Part shown: positions 44,910-56,921 of the stretch, in pieces | How the letters are laid out: the number at the start of each line of letters is the position of its first letter | Numbering within the stretch: the stretch's first letter is position 1 | Assembly: GCF_000226095.1 (NCBI RefSeq) | Contig: NC_016475.1 | Location: 4,278,001 to 4,342,000, forward strand | Length of the DNA: 64,000 nt | Direction: 5' to 3' | Source: Thermothelomyces thermophilus ATCC 42464 | Taxonomy: Eukaryota; Ascomycota; Sordariomycetes; Sordariales; Chaetomiaceae | Notes under the pieces: model-generated | Told to the model about the DNA's origin: nothing | Database searches by the model: none | What the model saw: the letters and a program-made list of their open reading frames with translations, nothing else | Position numbers and translations under genes: made by a program

Positions 44910-46825
44910 TCACACCCACGTCCCTGACATCCCGGTCTGGGACGGATGCGGAAGCCCTCCTGGAGCGGTATTCGCCGGTGTTGGTGGTGCGATGGACCTC
45001 GGCCGGGCGTCGACGACGTAGCTGACACCGTCATCGGACGAGTAGGACGGCGGGCGCGGGATCTGCGTGCGAGCGCCGCTCTGCGAGCTCGCCGTGCTCC
45101 CGTCAGGGCCGGAGCCGTCCGGGCCGCTGAGCTCCGACACCTCGTCCAGCGGTGGTGCGTGCTCATTGCGCACCCAGTACAAGCGGTCGGGATCGACCCT
45201 CTGCAGTAGCGAGTTATCTTTTCGTTAGCAGAACGCCCCCCTCGACGAAAAGATTCGAGAGAAGAACTTACCACGCTCTCCCTCCAGACACCGTAGGCCG
45301 GCGGCCCGGTCTTGGTGGCCTCGCTCTCGATGCCCGCAGCCTCCTCGTCCCGGGCGAGCACGACGGGGATGGGCTCGCGCGGGATGGCGTAACCGCCCGG
45401 GGCGATGACGGCGGATATCTGTCCCCGTTCTACCATCTGGTTGCGCTTACGCGCCTTGAGCACCAGCATGCCGAGGCGGACCAGGCTGTGGCAGAAGAAG
45501 ATGGCGACGAAGAGGAGGATGAGGATCAGTAGGATGGTGAACTCGTTGCTCGTGACGTGCTTGGTCAGAGACAGCGAGAGGTCTGCGCCCGTCCCGTCAT
45601 CCATCGTCAGCCATCGTCAGCCATGCGGGCTCCCTTGTTTTGACTCTCCCTGCCTGGAGAAGCAAGTGGTCTGCGTGGTAGGTATGGGGTGGTTTGTTTG
45701 TTACTCACAGATGGATAGCGTCAGTGCGAGAAACGTGCCCGAGACGAAGCAGCGTAAAATCTGCGAGCGTACGCGGCGGGACTTGATCCAGGGGAAGCAG
45801 AACAAAAAGTGCTTGGGCGGCGGGCGCCGGCCCGACGACCTGCTGCCCCGCGAGGAAGATGGCGACGAGGCCGACGATCCTTCCGCTCTCCGCCTCCTCT
45901 CCCGCCGCGCTCTCCTCTCGCTGCGGCTTTCGTCATCCCTCGACGACCGATGACTTCCTGACCTCTCCGACCTCCCCGACCGTCTCGATCTCCCAGACCT
46001 CCCGGACCTCCCGGACCTCTCCGAGCGCCGCGACCTCCCGCTGCCGCTCCTTTCCCCCTCTCTTCGTCGTCGCCTCCTCCTCCTCATCCGCTCCCGGTGC
46101 TGCGCCCTATCGGTCCCGGTCCCGTCGTCCTCATCGTCGCCAGACGACGAACCCGCATGCCCCCCTCCCCCTTCAGACCGCGACCGCGCCCGCGACCGCA
46201 GGACCGCCGGCTCCGGCACCGCCACGCCCGCCGTCCCGGGCCTCGTGGGCGGGCCGTTGGACCCCTGGGTCCAGGTTCGGTCCAGGTTCGGCAGGTGCAG
46301 CCTGGTCCCGGGCAGGCGGAGGTCCCGATCGCCGATGCGGAACTCCGGGCTCTTGGGCGTCTCCGGGTCCGCCCCGCCGCCGTCGATGACCGTGTCCGGC
46401 GCCCCGCGGAGGCCGACGCCCGAGTAGTGGCTGCTGCTGGGGCGGATCGAGAACCCGTAGAGCGGTTCTTGGTGCTCCTGTTCCTGATGTTGATGGCGGC
46501 GGGTAGAGGAGGAGACGCTGCTGAAGAAGGAGGGGATGGCCGGGCGGAATCGGTGCAGGAAGCGCGTGTTCGGGGTCCTGCGCTCGGCCATCTCGGGGGT
46601 GTTGGTGGCGGCGGCGGGAGGGGCGGCCAAGCCTGCTTCGAGGTCGTCCGAGTCGGACGAGTAGGAGCCCTGGATGGTGTGGTTGTCGGAGGGGTTTAGG
46701 CGGGGTGAGAGCGGAGCGCGGTCATCGTAGGGATCGGCATTGGAGTTGTTGTTGGTAGTTGCTGTTGTTGTTGTTGTTGTTGACGATGCCGCCGTGGGGC
46801 GGTTGAAGAAGTTGAAGGCGTTCAT
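44910..46825 (-). CDS. Two-pass membrane protein with Arg/Ser-rich N-terminal region (3 exons)
   Basis: Coding 46825-45709, 45582-45272 and 45200-44910; 572 residues. The N-terminal 350 residues are low in complexity: an N/T run, Ser/Pro stretches, then a basic R/S tract with repeated R-S-G-R-S-G (about residues 240-330). Two hydrophobic segments follow, about 356-378 (S-G-T-F-L-A-L-T-L-S-I-Y-L) and 386-408 (F-T-I-L-L-I-L-I-L-L-F-V-A-I-F-F), with R-V-R-S-Q between cytosol-like basic patches. The C-terminal tail contains I-A-P-G-G-Y-A-I-P-R-E-P-I-P-V, P-P-A-Y-G-V-W-R and P-R-P-P-S-Y, as in a family of uncharacterised ascomycete membrane proteins I recall but cannot name. Both introns have standard GTGAGT/GTAAGT donors and keep the frame. 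Function unknown. Confidence 0.78.
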
Positions 46826-49180
46826 CTTGTTTCCGGTCGGGGGTTGGACAAGCAGGTAGGTATATTACGATCGGATGGCAGCGTCTCCGCGACGTGCTCC
46901 CTCTTGATGCGGTCCCCTGCCGCCTTCTGGTTTTGCTCCTCCTCCCAAGGTTTCGCCCGCGTTCACTTCTCTGTTTGGTAATGTTGTTGTGGTGAGGACG
47001 CCCTGCGTGGCCTCCTCCGTCTGTTGATATTCGACTCCTGGCCAAATGCGGGCGTGGATAAGGACACAGAGGATTATCTCGTACGGGCGTTCGAGCTTGC
47101 CTAGATGTTTTGAGGCGACGAGTCGAGGTTCGTCAAGTGTAGAAAGGGAAAAGGGGACACGAGTGTGGGTATCATGAACTCCTTATGCTCCGTGGTAGCA
47201 TCCCAAAGAATAAATGAAGCAAAGCAACGCCGTCCAATGAACTCAGGCCCCCAGAGCCCTGTGCTGAATGCAGTCCCGAATCAGAAAACAGAGAAGGAAA
47301 TGCTGGACGGCCACAAACCCGGCGCTGCCGTCTTGTATGTCGCCCCGTTGAAGAATATGGAGAAGGGTGTGGAAACGAAAGACCGAAAACAAAAAACAAA
47401 AACAAAAACAAAAACAAAAAAAAAAAACGCATCGCCAGCGATGACTCGGGCCCTAATGCAGGTGACTGCGGCCTTCAACAACAAACGAGAGAACAAAAGC
47501 CTGAAAGTAGGGATCGAAGTCTGGATCGTGCACGCGGGAAGCGTTCCATAGGCGGGCGGACCACCGTGTTTTGTTTCGGGGTATGCGGGGACGTTGTGCC
47601 CCAAGGCCCCCGCGAGCTGTCGACTGGCTGGCAGTGTCCCGAAGACGGGCGAGCCACTGCAGCACAGGGTGCACAGATCACAGGTTCGACGCGATGGAAA
47701 GAAATATCATGGATGGATCTCGGGACTCTGCTATACTGTAGCAGGGGAGCGCCGTCGACTCGAGTCGACGATACGGGGCCGAAGGTGAGACTCTGGATGC
47801 AGGGGGCTGAGGCCACTGCTGCGTGCAAGCCACCCATCGCTTCCGGAACGTTGCAGCACCAAAAAAAAGGCTTGGAAGGAAGGGTTCAAGGCAGGGCGAG
47901 CGAATCTCCCGGACGCGCGGGATATCACTACTGTGTATGTATGTACAATGTCGAGCCCCTGCATCCAGAGAAAAACAGCCCTGCATCTCCCTCTCATCAA
48001 CACGCATCCATCCCTCGGCGAGAAGTTCCTTTGCTGGCTGCGAAGGCCTCACTAAGGTACTGTAGGTATGCATCGACCAGTCCGCTTCCCGAATCATCTT
48101 TGCTTCGCCCCTCGCCCGGCAGTTCAGATGCTTTATGCTCGTTCATCGCCAGCCAACCATTCTTCCCTCGCCGCCCGTCCCATACTAGTATTTTTACGAT
48201 TCGCTGACAACGGCGCAGGCGATTTCATGATGCACGGCCTCCAGTACTATAGTGTACGCCAGAAGGGGGCGGTTGCGCCCGAACGATTGGCTCACACGAA
48301 ACCGACCGCCTGAAGCAAGGGCGGGGCTTCCACCAGCGTTTCAGGAGTGACCCCCGGCCGGCCTCCCAAGAGCTCGGCTGTCCCGTGCTGCGCCGCTGGT
48401 TGCACGGCATACTCGTACGACTGCAAGGTAAGTTAGTGTAGTACTGCGTAGTACGGAGTACTATGACGGCAACTCGGAGAATAAAATGACGCTATGATTA
48501 GTGTAGGCGAGACAATGGAACGTCGAGCCAATAACTCTTTCTACGCATCGCGAGGGGTGCGAAGAAACCTGCCATGAGCGAGGGTCGAACACCTGTCCGC
48601 CCCACAGCTGTGTATTACTGCCCAAGTCAAGTGTGTTGGGTCAATGCCCGCTTAGTACTCGAGACTGAGCGTTGCCAAAAGCACCAGGCGAATCCGTCTT
48701 GCGAGAGGTTGCAATCACCCTGATATAGCTCGAGAGATTCGGTCTGGATTGATGGAATCTCGTTGAGATTGGGTATCATGTTCGCGAGCCGCTCTTCCCC
48801 CCCCCCCCCCCCCCCCCTTTTTGGGTCGAAGCCGGTTCCTGCTCCTATTCGTGCCTCCTGCTCCCTTGACGGTGCGTCAGGATAAGGTTGGCTCCCATGT
48901 CGTTGGGACTCGGCTGAACCGACTTGGTGACAGAAAACGGGTTTCGCACCAAGACATTACGGACGACCAGTTGGAGGCCGTTCCCCGTAGAGGACGCTCC
49001 CATCGGCCTTAAACACTGCCATCATCATTCGTTTGACCCCTTCCCCAGCCATTCAACGTCCGACCTTCTGGCTGCGACAGAACCAGGTCTCCCCTTCCAG
49101 AACCGGCGTCCCCGGAAGCTCTGAGAGAGCCCGCACCACCTGTGCGGCGACATATTGAGTCTCTTCTTGGTGGATTTGTC
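46826..49180. other. Intergenic region without a supported gene
   Basis: This is the upstream region of the membrane-protein gene and the 3' flank of the WD40 gene. It contains an A-rich AAAAC repeat near 47390-47426 and a run of 21 C at 48797-48817. A T-arm-like GGGTCGAACACC near 48583 does not fold into a tRNA. Confidence 0.55.
48797..48817 (+). repeat. Homopolymer of 21 C followed by T5
   Basis: Uninterrupted C run seen directly. Its length may be an assembly estimate, since such tracts are hard to sequence. Confidence 0.9.
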
Positions 49181-50430
49181 TCACTTGAGCTCGCCCAGCA
49201 ACATTGTCCTATCGGAAGACGCGGAGAGAACTGCGACAATGTTAGCAAAGGGGGAAACGAGGCAGTAGGGTCCGGGGATACTGACTGATGGGCGCGTCTC
49301 CTGGCGCAAACTCGGCGCAGTTGACAGTCCCCTTGTGCCCGGGCAGCTTGTAGAGCAGCTTCCCGGAATCGCTGCCCCAGATCACCACCGTGCCGTCGCC
49401 GGCACCTACAGCAATCTTCTTTCCATCCGAGTCCCAGCTTCCGCGGATCAAGTTCTTCTCCAAGCCTAGCGGCGCCCCGTCAAACGTGCGGATGTGCCGC
49501 TCGGCCGGGGCAAATGGCCTGATGTCCCACGTCCTCGCGGTCGAATCCATCGCGTAGGAGAGCAGCTGCTGGCCGTCCGGCGATACCCGCAGCGAGGTTA
49601 CCGTGTCGGTGTGGCCCAGCATCGAGTGCACCAGCGCCTTCTTCCGGATGTCCCACACCTTGATGTCGTTGTCGATGCCGCCCGAGTAGATCTCGTTGCC
49701 GGCCTCGGAGATGGCCACCGCAGTGATGGGGAACTCGGTCTCGATGTAATCGACGGCGTGCTTCGTCCTCGGATCCCAGATGCCGATCGTCCCGTCGTCG
49801 CTCCCGCTGATCAGCAGCTCCTCGCCGCGCTTGCTGATGTCCATGGAGTTGATGATCTCCTCGTGCCCGATGTACCGCCGTATCCTCTGTCCAGACGTAA
49901 GGTCCCAACTCGCAAGATGCATGTCGGCGGAAGCGGAGAAGAGGATGTCGGAGTCGCGGGACCACTGGAGGTCGAGAATAGCGCCGCGGTGACCGCTGAG
50001 CACGCCGTAATTTTCGCAGTCGCCGTATGTCCGCCAGAGCACTGCCGTTGTTGATCCATTAGCGTCTACATTTCCCATGCTCATGCACCCAACGCAGACA
50101 CGCACTGATTGTCCTGTCCATGGAACCCGACGCGATCAGGTTCCCGGTTGGGTCGAACTTGGCCGCAAAGATCTCCCCGGTGTGGCCGGATAGCTCCATC
50201 AAGGGCGCCTGTAACGCGCTCGTCCGGGGGGCCTGTGATTTCCGCCATCAGCAAACAACCCAGGCCCATAGTTCCTCTGCTGTTAAGACGCTGGAGCATA
50301 CCGCCTGGATGAGCGCGCCGCTCCCCGGTGCGCCTGGGCGAGTGAGGGCGCGGCTCGAGCCCACGTTCTGCCTCTTGACCACCAATTGCCCATCGCTCGG
50401 GTCGTCGGGAGCCGGTCTCTTTTCTGACAT
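49181..50430 (-). CDS. U5 snRNP 40-kDa WD40 protein (SNRNP40/Cwf17 type), 4 exons
   Basis: Coding 50430-50302, 50232-50106, 50041-49286 and 49230-49181; 353 residues. A short basic/acidic N-terminus (M-S-E-K-R-P-A-P-D-D) precedes seven WD repeats. The diagnostic runs are L-S-G-H-T-G-E-I-F-A-A-K-F-D-P, G-S-M-D-R-T-I, L-S-G-H-R-G-A-I-L-D-L-Q-W-S, S-A-S-A-D-M-H-L-A-S-W-D, S-G-S-D-D-G-T-I-G-I-W-D and S-G-G-I-D-N-D-I-K-V-W-D. The last blade is completed by exon 4 (L-S-A-S-S-D-R-T-M-L-L-G-E). The order and the I-D-N-D-I-K-V-W-D blade fit the U5 snRNP 40-kDa subunit, a nuclear spliceosome component that contacts Prp8. Introns are 69, 64 and 55 bp. It is divergent from bet3, sharing a 427-bp promoter region. 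Confidence 0.9.
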
Positions 50431-50857
50431 GGTCTCAAAATTGATATGGGATAGCGGCTCGGTGTGGTTTGTCCGGGGTGATGGGCGAGGTGAAGATGCG
50501 AATCGAGCTCGGAACTTGTTGAATTGGTCGGTAAGTCGACTCTAATTAGGTCTCGCACAAGAAACATCCAAGCTTCCCAAGAAGTTGGATTTTGGATGGA
50601 TGGCCCGTGCTCGCAGATTCAACGCGCTGCTCCCGTCCCCACATGCGCACCCTTGTAGCTTGCCGCTGGGGGGTGGGATCTGAAGCCCAGTGCCCCGGAC
50701 AAGTCACCAATGCGCATCGATCCCAGTCAACAACATCCCGCGAGCTTTCACGACCCAAGCTACTCTCTCTCGAAACTAGCACGCTTTGTTCAGGAGTTTC
50801 TTTAAGAGCATTTTACTACCTTGTCTGAGAATACGTGCACCTTGACCTCAGTCCACA
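50431..50857. promoter_or_regulatory. Shared divergent promoter region, U5-40K and bet3
   Basis: This 427-bp interval separates two divergent start codons, so it must supply both promoters. No clear TATA box is evident, as expected for housekeeping genes. Specific factor sites cannot be assigned by eye. Confidence 0.6.
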
Positions 50858-51689
50858 ATGGCGTCGAGTAAGGCCTCCCGGCTTGGGGAAGAGTACGTCG
50901 CAAGAAGGCACCCCCGACTGACTCCCCAAAACTGCCCCTCCATATGCACAAGCTGATCGCGACGCTCCTTCATTCTAGGGTCTGGAAGTAAGAACAACAT
51001 GGCAAGATCCCACGACACCGCAACCCGCTCGCTAACAGACGGAGGACACGGATGGACAAGGTCAACGCCGAGCTGGTTGTCCTCACATACGGCACCATCG
51101 TCGCGCAGCTCTGCAAGGACTTTGACAGCGACTACGTCGAGGTCAACAAGCAACTCGACAAGATGGGCTACAACATTGGCCTGCGGCTGATCGAGGATTA
51201 CCTGGCCAAGTCCAACACGGTCAGGCGGTGTTCCAACTTTCGGGAAACAGCAGAGATGATCGCCAAGGTGGGTTCGGGCCGGCGCCCGCGCCCTTGCGCT
51301 GCACGCACAGCTTTGATTCCCGTGCCACTTCAAGTCTGACAATGGCCCGATGGGGGGGAGGTGGGGTGGTTTTGCAGGTCGGTTTCAAGATCTTTCTCAA
51401 CATCACGCCCACCATAACGAACTGGACGAGCGACGGCAAGCAGTTCTCGCTCGTCTTCGACGAGAACCCGTTCGCCGACTTTGTCGAGCTTCCGGACGAC
51501 GGCCGCGCCCAGGACGAGCTGTGGTACTCCAACATACTCTGCGGCGTGCTGCGGGGCGCCTTAGAGATGGTCCAGATGCAGGTGGAGGCCCACTTCGTCA
51601 GCGACGTGCTGCGGGGGAACGACACGACCGAGATGCGCATCAGCCTGATACGGTACATTGACGACGAACTGCCGCCAGAAGACGACTAG
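50858..51689 (+). CDS. bet3: TRAPP complex subunit Bet3 (4 exons, one of 9 bases)
   Basis: Exons 50858-50892, 50979-50987, 51045-51267 and 51378-51689 give 192 residues, normal for Bet3. The N-terminus E-E-V-W-K-T-R-M-D-K-V-N-A-E-L, then L-T-Y-G-T-I-V-A-Q-L, N-K-Q-L-D-K-M-G-Y-N-I-G and R-R-C-S-N-F-R-E-T-A-E, are characteristic; Cys77 corresponds to the palmitoylated Cys of the family. Bet3 is a core subunit of TRAPP, the tether and Rab-exchange complex for ER-to-Golgi vesicles. Exon 2 is only 9 bases but is needed to read E-E-V-W-K. Exon 3 could start 6 bases earlier at a canonical CAG (51039), adding two Arg; the later acceptor matches the family better. Confidence 0.9.
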
Positions 51690-53194
51690 GTGTTCTACAG
51701 GGGGTAATTCAGTGGGGGGAAGGTCATTAATTGGTTCTGGTTTACATGCGAAGCGAACGTATGCGTTCTGCAAGAGGCAAGTGATCAGGCGCAACAAGGC
51801 GCCGCTCGACGCCGCTGGCCGTTTTGGGCCGACCGTTCCGAGTTTCAGTCGGATAGGGTCATGGGGGCGTGGAACTACCCCGCCAGCCGTTCTTATCGAG
51901 GGAGAAACCTCGGGCCGGCCCTGTGGAAGCAATGTGAATTTTATACACTAGGCCGGCGTTAGTGCCGGCGCCGACCGATCGGCATGGCCGGCGAGTCCCG
52001 GTGGTGTATAGGGAAGCCGGCCCAGCGAGCCGACCGATCATGAAACTAGCGCTTGGCTCACGGTATGCATATATATACCTACGAGACAGAATACCCGGCC
52101 TGCGAGGCGACGTCAACCGTATTCTGGTAGCCCACCCGTTTCAGAATGGCTTGCAGTGTCTTCGGTTGAGGAAACACACATCGGCGAACCAACCAACCCA
52201 TGGATATGTGCAAAGGGACATGGCTTTTCAACCACCGCGCTGTCCATCGCGTTTAAATCAACCATTTTAGAACACCGTGTGCGCCGTCCGAACTACGCAA
52301 TACATGCCAGCCATTTTTCTCTAGTTGTGTCTTATGGTCCGTCCGTTGACGCGCGGTCAGGCTCAAGCAGTATCAAACCTGGGAAAGCTTGTCTCCTACC
52401 AATCCGCACCAGGATGGGACGTTGTGTCACGCAAGTCTCCGACCGGGCGGGGGGCGGCTGAAAATAAAGCAACGAAGTCGCCTTGCGTCTGATTATTCCA
52501 GGGTCGGTCTCGAAAGTTATTGTTGGCTTTGGGAACTAATACTTCGGTACTGTTTAGAGCAACTTGACTTGAACTCGGACAGCGAACACAATATGAGAAG
52601 AATAAGATGCAGAGTATAGTAATGAATTCGAGAAATATGGCATTTTCGTCAGTTTACAGGGCTTTTATATGACCGTTAACGGAAAATATAATGTAGGAGA
52701 AAGAGCGAAATGTGTCGAGGAAAGAGGGCGCGCAGAGAAAATATTCATGTTGCCAAGAGTAAACTGGTGAAGTTGTTGGTGGAGCGGGCCGAAGGCCGAT
52801 CCCGCGTACGCCAGCCAAGAAGGAGGAGAGAGTGTGGGCTGTTGTGGTGGGGCACCACCAGCCAGCCTTGCCCGAACTTCGAAGCGCGGAATTATCCGTG
52901 TTCTGGGTAGTTATATCACAGAATCGTGGACACCTGACAATGTGCTATGCTTGGCCGAGTTAACAGATTGCACCAGGGACAATGTGAAAAAAAAAATTGA
53001 CGGCATTTTTTTTTTTTTTTAGCGAGAGCATGGTTTTTGATTTGGTCAAGTTCTCTCTCGCTGGTACAGATTAGGTAGGTGGGTAGGTACTGTACAGTAG
53101 GTAGGTAGGTAGCATTGTTTGTTTCCGCTGTTGGCCGATTCCTGCAAGGTGATAAGGCCAACCCAAGGTGGCCCCAACTCCAACTCTTCCAAAA
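51690..53194. other. Convergent intergenic region, bet3 to the P450 gene
   Basis: No supported gene. It includes a T run (53006-53020) and a GGTA/TAGG microsatellite (about 53072-53112), close to the P450 stop codon and so probably in its 3' UTR. Confidence 0.6.
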
Positions 53195-54991
53195 CTAAGC
53201 ACGCTCCCTGTCCTTGGCGGCCTGGTTCAGCACCTCGGCATGGTCGATGCCGTGGGTGGTGCCCGAGCGCAGGATGACGTCGCGCACCCACTGACCGCGC
53301 GGGCGCATCTCGACCTTGAACGGCTTGGGCAGCGTGACGAAGCCCTCTGTGCAGTTCGCGGGGGTGATTTCTGCCGTGATCTTTGGCCTCTGGCCGGTGG
53401 CCTCGTTGATGCCCGGCTCGACGTCGAAGGCCCAGAGCATGCGGGCCATCTGGATGAAGAGCTGGTTGCGGGCGATGATGCGGCCGGTGCAGATGCGGCG
53501 CCCGAACCCGAAGCCCGTCTGGGGCAGGTCCTTGAGCGCCGAGACGTTGAGGCCGCACGCGTCGATCGTCGGCTCGGCCTTTACGTCTTTCTCGTCAACC
53601 ATCCATCGTTCGGGCATGAAGTCGTCAACGTCGGGCCCAAACACGGATTCGTCGCGCGTGATGGCGAAGGCGTTGGCCAGCACGATCGAGTTGGCGGGGA
53701 TGTGATAGCCCATGTAGCTGTCCTGGACCTTGATGAAGTGCGGCACGCCGCCGACCACCACGGGGCGCCACCGCAGCGTCTCGCACACTGCCGATCGTAC
53801 TAGTTAGGAAAAGGGGAGATCCACAAAGAAAAGGAAAAAGAAAAAGGAAAAAGAAAAAGGAAAAAGAAAAAGGGAAAAAAAGAAAGAAAAAAAAAGAAGA
53901 AAAGTTTCTAGAAAAAAAAAAGGGGGGGACCAACCAATAGCATCAATGTACGCCAGTTTGGGCCGGTCTTCGAACGTGGGCAGCCGATCTCTGCCAACGA
54001 CCTCTTCGAGGAGCTTCTGTGCCTTGGGGACCCAGCTCGAGCCCGTGGTGATCCAGGCGACGATGAACCAATCCAGCGCCACGGTGGAGGTGTCGAGGCC
54101 GGCGTCGGCGAGGATGCCCAGGTCAAAGGCGAGCTCGACCTTGGGCATGTCCCGGCCCTCGGGCGACTGCTTCATGTGCTTGCTGAAGTTCCAGCCCGGG
54201 TTGGTCAGGCCCTTGTCGAGGTTGCCGAGGTGCAGCCGGCACTCGAGCTCGTACAGCTCGTCCGCCTCCTTCTTCCAGGGCGCCAGGAAGCGGGGGAGGT
54301 AGTTGAGCGAGGGGAACGAGTCGACCAGGTAGGCGCCCACCTGGCCGGTCCGGGCGAACTCGGCCTGCACTCGCTTGCCGTCCATGAGCTCCTTCTCGTA
54401 CCCGGTCCGCAGGCGGTAGCCGTAGTTGACCGTGTAGATGAAGCTGGCCATGGCCCGCTCGAAGTGGTGGTGGAAGTCGACCCCCTTGGCCCCGACCTCG
54501 TCGTACTCGGCCAGCACGTCAAAGAGCAGCTGCCGCGACTCCATGTCCTGCAGCGGCCGGTACGAGCTCGCGGACCGCAGGTTGAGCAGCGGCGCCTCCA
54601 TTCGCTGGTGCAGCCGGTACCGCTCGTCGTACTGCCGGAGCAGCATGTGCATGCCCCGTGTGACCAGCTCGCCCGACATGACCATGCGCGGCCGGTCCGA
54701 GTACCTGGCGCTCCGCTTGTTGAGCAGGTCGTGGGCGGCCTGGTGGGTCGACAGGATGATGAGCGGCTGCCCGCCCATGCTGAGATGCATTATGGGACCA
54801 TACTTCTTGCTCCAGTGGTACAGCTGAAACCACTGGAGGCTCTTGGGCAGCTGGTGCAGGTTTCCAATCAGCGGCGCCGGCTTGGGCCCGGGGGGCAGAG
54901 GGTGCGGCGGGCGGCGTGTGAAGAGCACCCGGACGACGACCAGGAGGACGACGGCGCCGAGGAGGAGTTTGATGTCTGGAATCAGGGGCAT
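53195..54991 (-). CDS. Cytochrome P450 monooxygenase (2 exons)
   Basis: Coding 54991-53935 and 53787-53195; 549 residues. There is an N-terminal membrane anchor (residues 8-24) and the proline hinge P-P-H-P-L-P-P-G-P (28-36). The I-helix is A-G-L-D-T-S (297-302), the K-helix E-T-L-R (355-358), and the P-E-R-W block is at 411-414. The heme-binding loop F-G-F-G-R-R-I-C-T-G (443-454) has the Cys ligand at 452. All essential motifs are present, so the enzyme should be active in the ER with a P450 reductase. The style is that of the fungal O-methylsterigmatocystin-oxidoreductase-like group; the substrate is unknown. The 147-bp intron uses a GTTGGT donor and is filled with a pyrimidine-rich tract (plus strand A/G, 53822-53928). 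The frame extends 25 codons upstream of the chosen Met, which was preferred because the anchor follows it directly. No biosynthetic backbone gene is nearby. Confidence 0.88.
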
Positions 54992-56921
54992 GGCGGCTCC
55001 TTCCGAAAAAAAAAGAAAAGAAAAAAGAAAAACAAGACAAAAAACCAAGACAATGCGACCACGCACACCGGGGGGGAGGGGGGTTCAGCACCCTCGTGGC
55101 TGCTTACGGAGTACCCAAGAGCGTCTTCTCTCCTACCCTTAAATCCTTCTGCCACGGCCCCCGAGCTTTCAGCCCCCTCTCCCCCTCCCCTCTCGGACGC
55201 CCGGAAGGATTCCCCGCTAGTTCTGCCTCATTTGTCCCAGTCCGAATCCGTCAGGGCGGGCATAGTGATCAACTGATAACTACCTCCAAAGGGAGGGAAA
55301 AGGGGGGGGGGGGGGGAAGGGGGTCCGGGGCGAACCAGCCCAATTGCACAGATGCGGCCGGCAAACACGAAATAATGCATACACAATATCTTAGACTAGC
55401 AGTCCGCTACCGACTAATCCGTTTACACTACGGGATGCACTAGTCAGTGTGCACTACACTAGTGTAGGGCCGTGGGCAGCGACCCCGCAAACCGTTCCGG
55501 AAGAGAACCACCGGATGATCTCCCGAGTGAACGGCCCCGGCGCCAACAGTATGTAAGACCGCCTCTAAAGTAACTCTCCCTCCAACCGGGTCCCTAGCGG
55601 TTCCACAGAGATATGAAGCCTCATGCAGTTGGCGCATGGGCAACAAGGGTCGGACCAGAACCCATTGGCTCGCGTAAGAACCCGAGCCAGCGGCTCTCCA
55701 CCCAACCCTCCATGGTGAGAGGTTGTGCAGGCCTGGACCATGCCGAGCCAACATCAGCCCGAATGTATGGAGTGTTAACAGTATAGTAGGAGTGTGCGTC
55801 CGTATGTATGTACACGATGTGTAGTGTAGCCGTGTTGTACGGATCACATGTAGTGTAGTGTAGTGTAGTGTAGTAGTGTAGCAGTAACCTCCGCCCAAAA
55901 AAAAAGGTCTGCGGAGAATCAAAATGGTCTAAAGTTTCGTCCTTCAGCAGCAGAACTGGAGCCTGTTTTGCTTCATCTGCGACCTGAATGGTAACGGCCA
56001 AGTACGGAGGTGGGAGCCAATCCTCCAGGACAGGCCCCTTCCCTCCCTTTTGTTCGGCTTTAGCTAACACTAAACCGTTTCAGACCTACCACTCCCAGAC
56101 GTTTGAGGCGCACCACGTGTACGGATTTCCCTGTCTCTGTACCCTGATAGACTCGAGACAATCAAAGCAGGCTCCCGATATCTGGCGGGAAGAACACCCC
56201 AGAAAGTGCAAAGTAAAAGGATGGTTGTAAGGCTATGAAGAGCTCTAATACCTGGAGATAGCTCGGAGGGTTATTCTTCAGCTTTCCCCTTTATATTTTT
56301 ATCAGGCGTGCTAGCTTGCGGCTCGACCACAAGCTTTGGGGAAAAAAAGGAGGTAGTTACTGGATTTACTAGGATGGTTTTGTGTGGCTGGCGAAAATAC
56401 GAAGGACGAGTGTATGAACATAATACCCAATGAGGGACGGTGTGAGAGGAAGCACAACAAGGCGCCAGGGGGGAGACGGCATGGCGAGCAATAACACACC
56501 GATTATCTTCGGCAACCCAGGTGAGGACGCCGAACCGAGCATTTTCCCAACCCTTGTTGAACCCTGGGAAGTGTTACCGTTAATATTCACGAGGAGCATG
56601 GCGATCGTCCATCCGCCGGCTCTCACCGGCCGGCACGCGATGACCGGGGCAGTGTTTGAACCCATGTTGAACTGAACCCTCCTCATTCTATTGCAGACAG
56701 CCGCACGTTCCGAGCAGTTTGGGGGGTGGCGCTCTTGGCTCGCCGTTGCAAGTCCTTCCCTGGTACGCGACTCCTTTCTTGGTGTAGGAATCAGTTGATT
56801 CAATGCTAACCTACCTACCTACCTAATTAATCAACTCTCTCTTTTTAACCAAAACCCGTGCCCCAATGACTAACGTCGTCTCCCGTCGTCACCTGCACAA
56901 GACGCAAGCAACCACAAGCCC
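54992..56921. other. Divergent intergenic region, P450 to the CFEM receptor
   Basis: No supported gene. It contains a G run (55302-55316) and a TAGTG microsatellite (about 55850-55880). It must hold the promoters of both divergent genes, with a TACC repeat (about 56806-56822) upstream of the receptor. Confidence 0.6.

Noticed and set aside
48560-48640. Possible tRNA gene on the minus strand (GGGTCGAACACC resembles a T arm)
   Set aside because: The T stem does not pair, and no acceptor or anticodon stems can be drawn around it.
53072-53112. CRISPR-like or regulatory repeat (GGTA units)
   Set aside because: It is a simple tetranucleotide microsatellite without spacers, and the genome is eukaryotic.
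54176-55276. 366-codon plus-strand frame
   Set aside because: It is a shadow of P450 exon 1 in GC-rich sequence; the P450 motifs on the minus strand are decisive.
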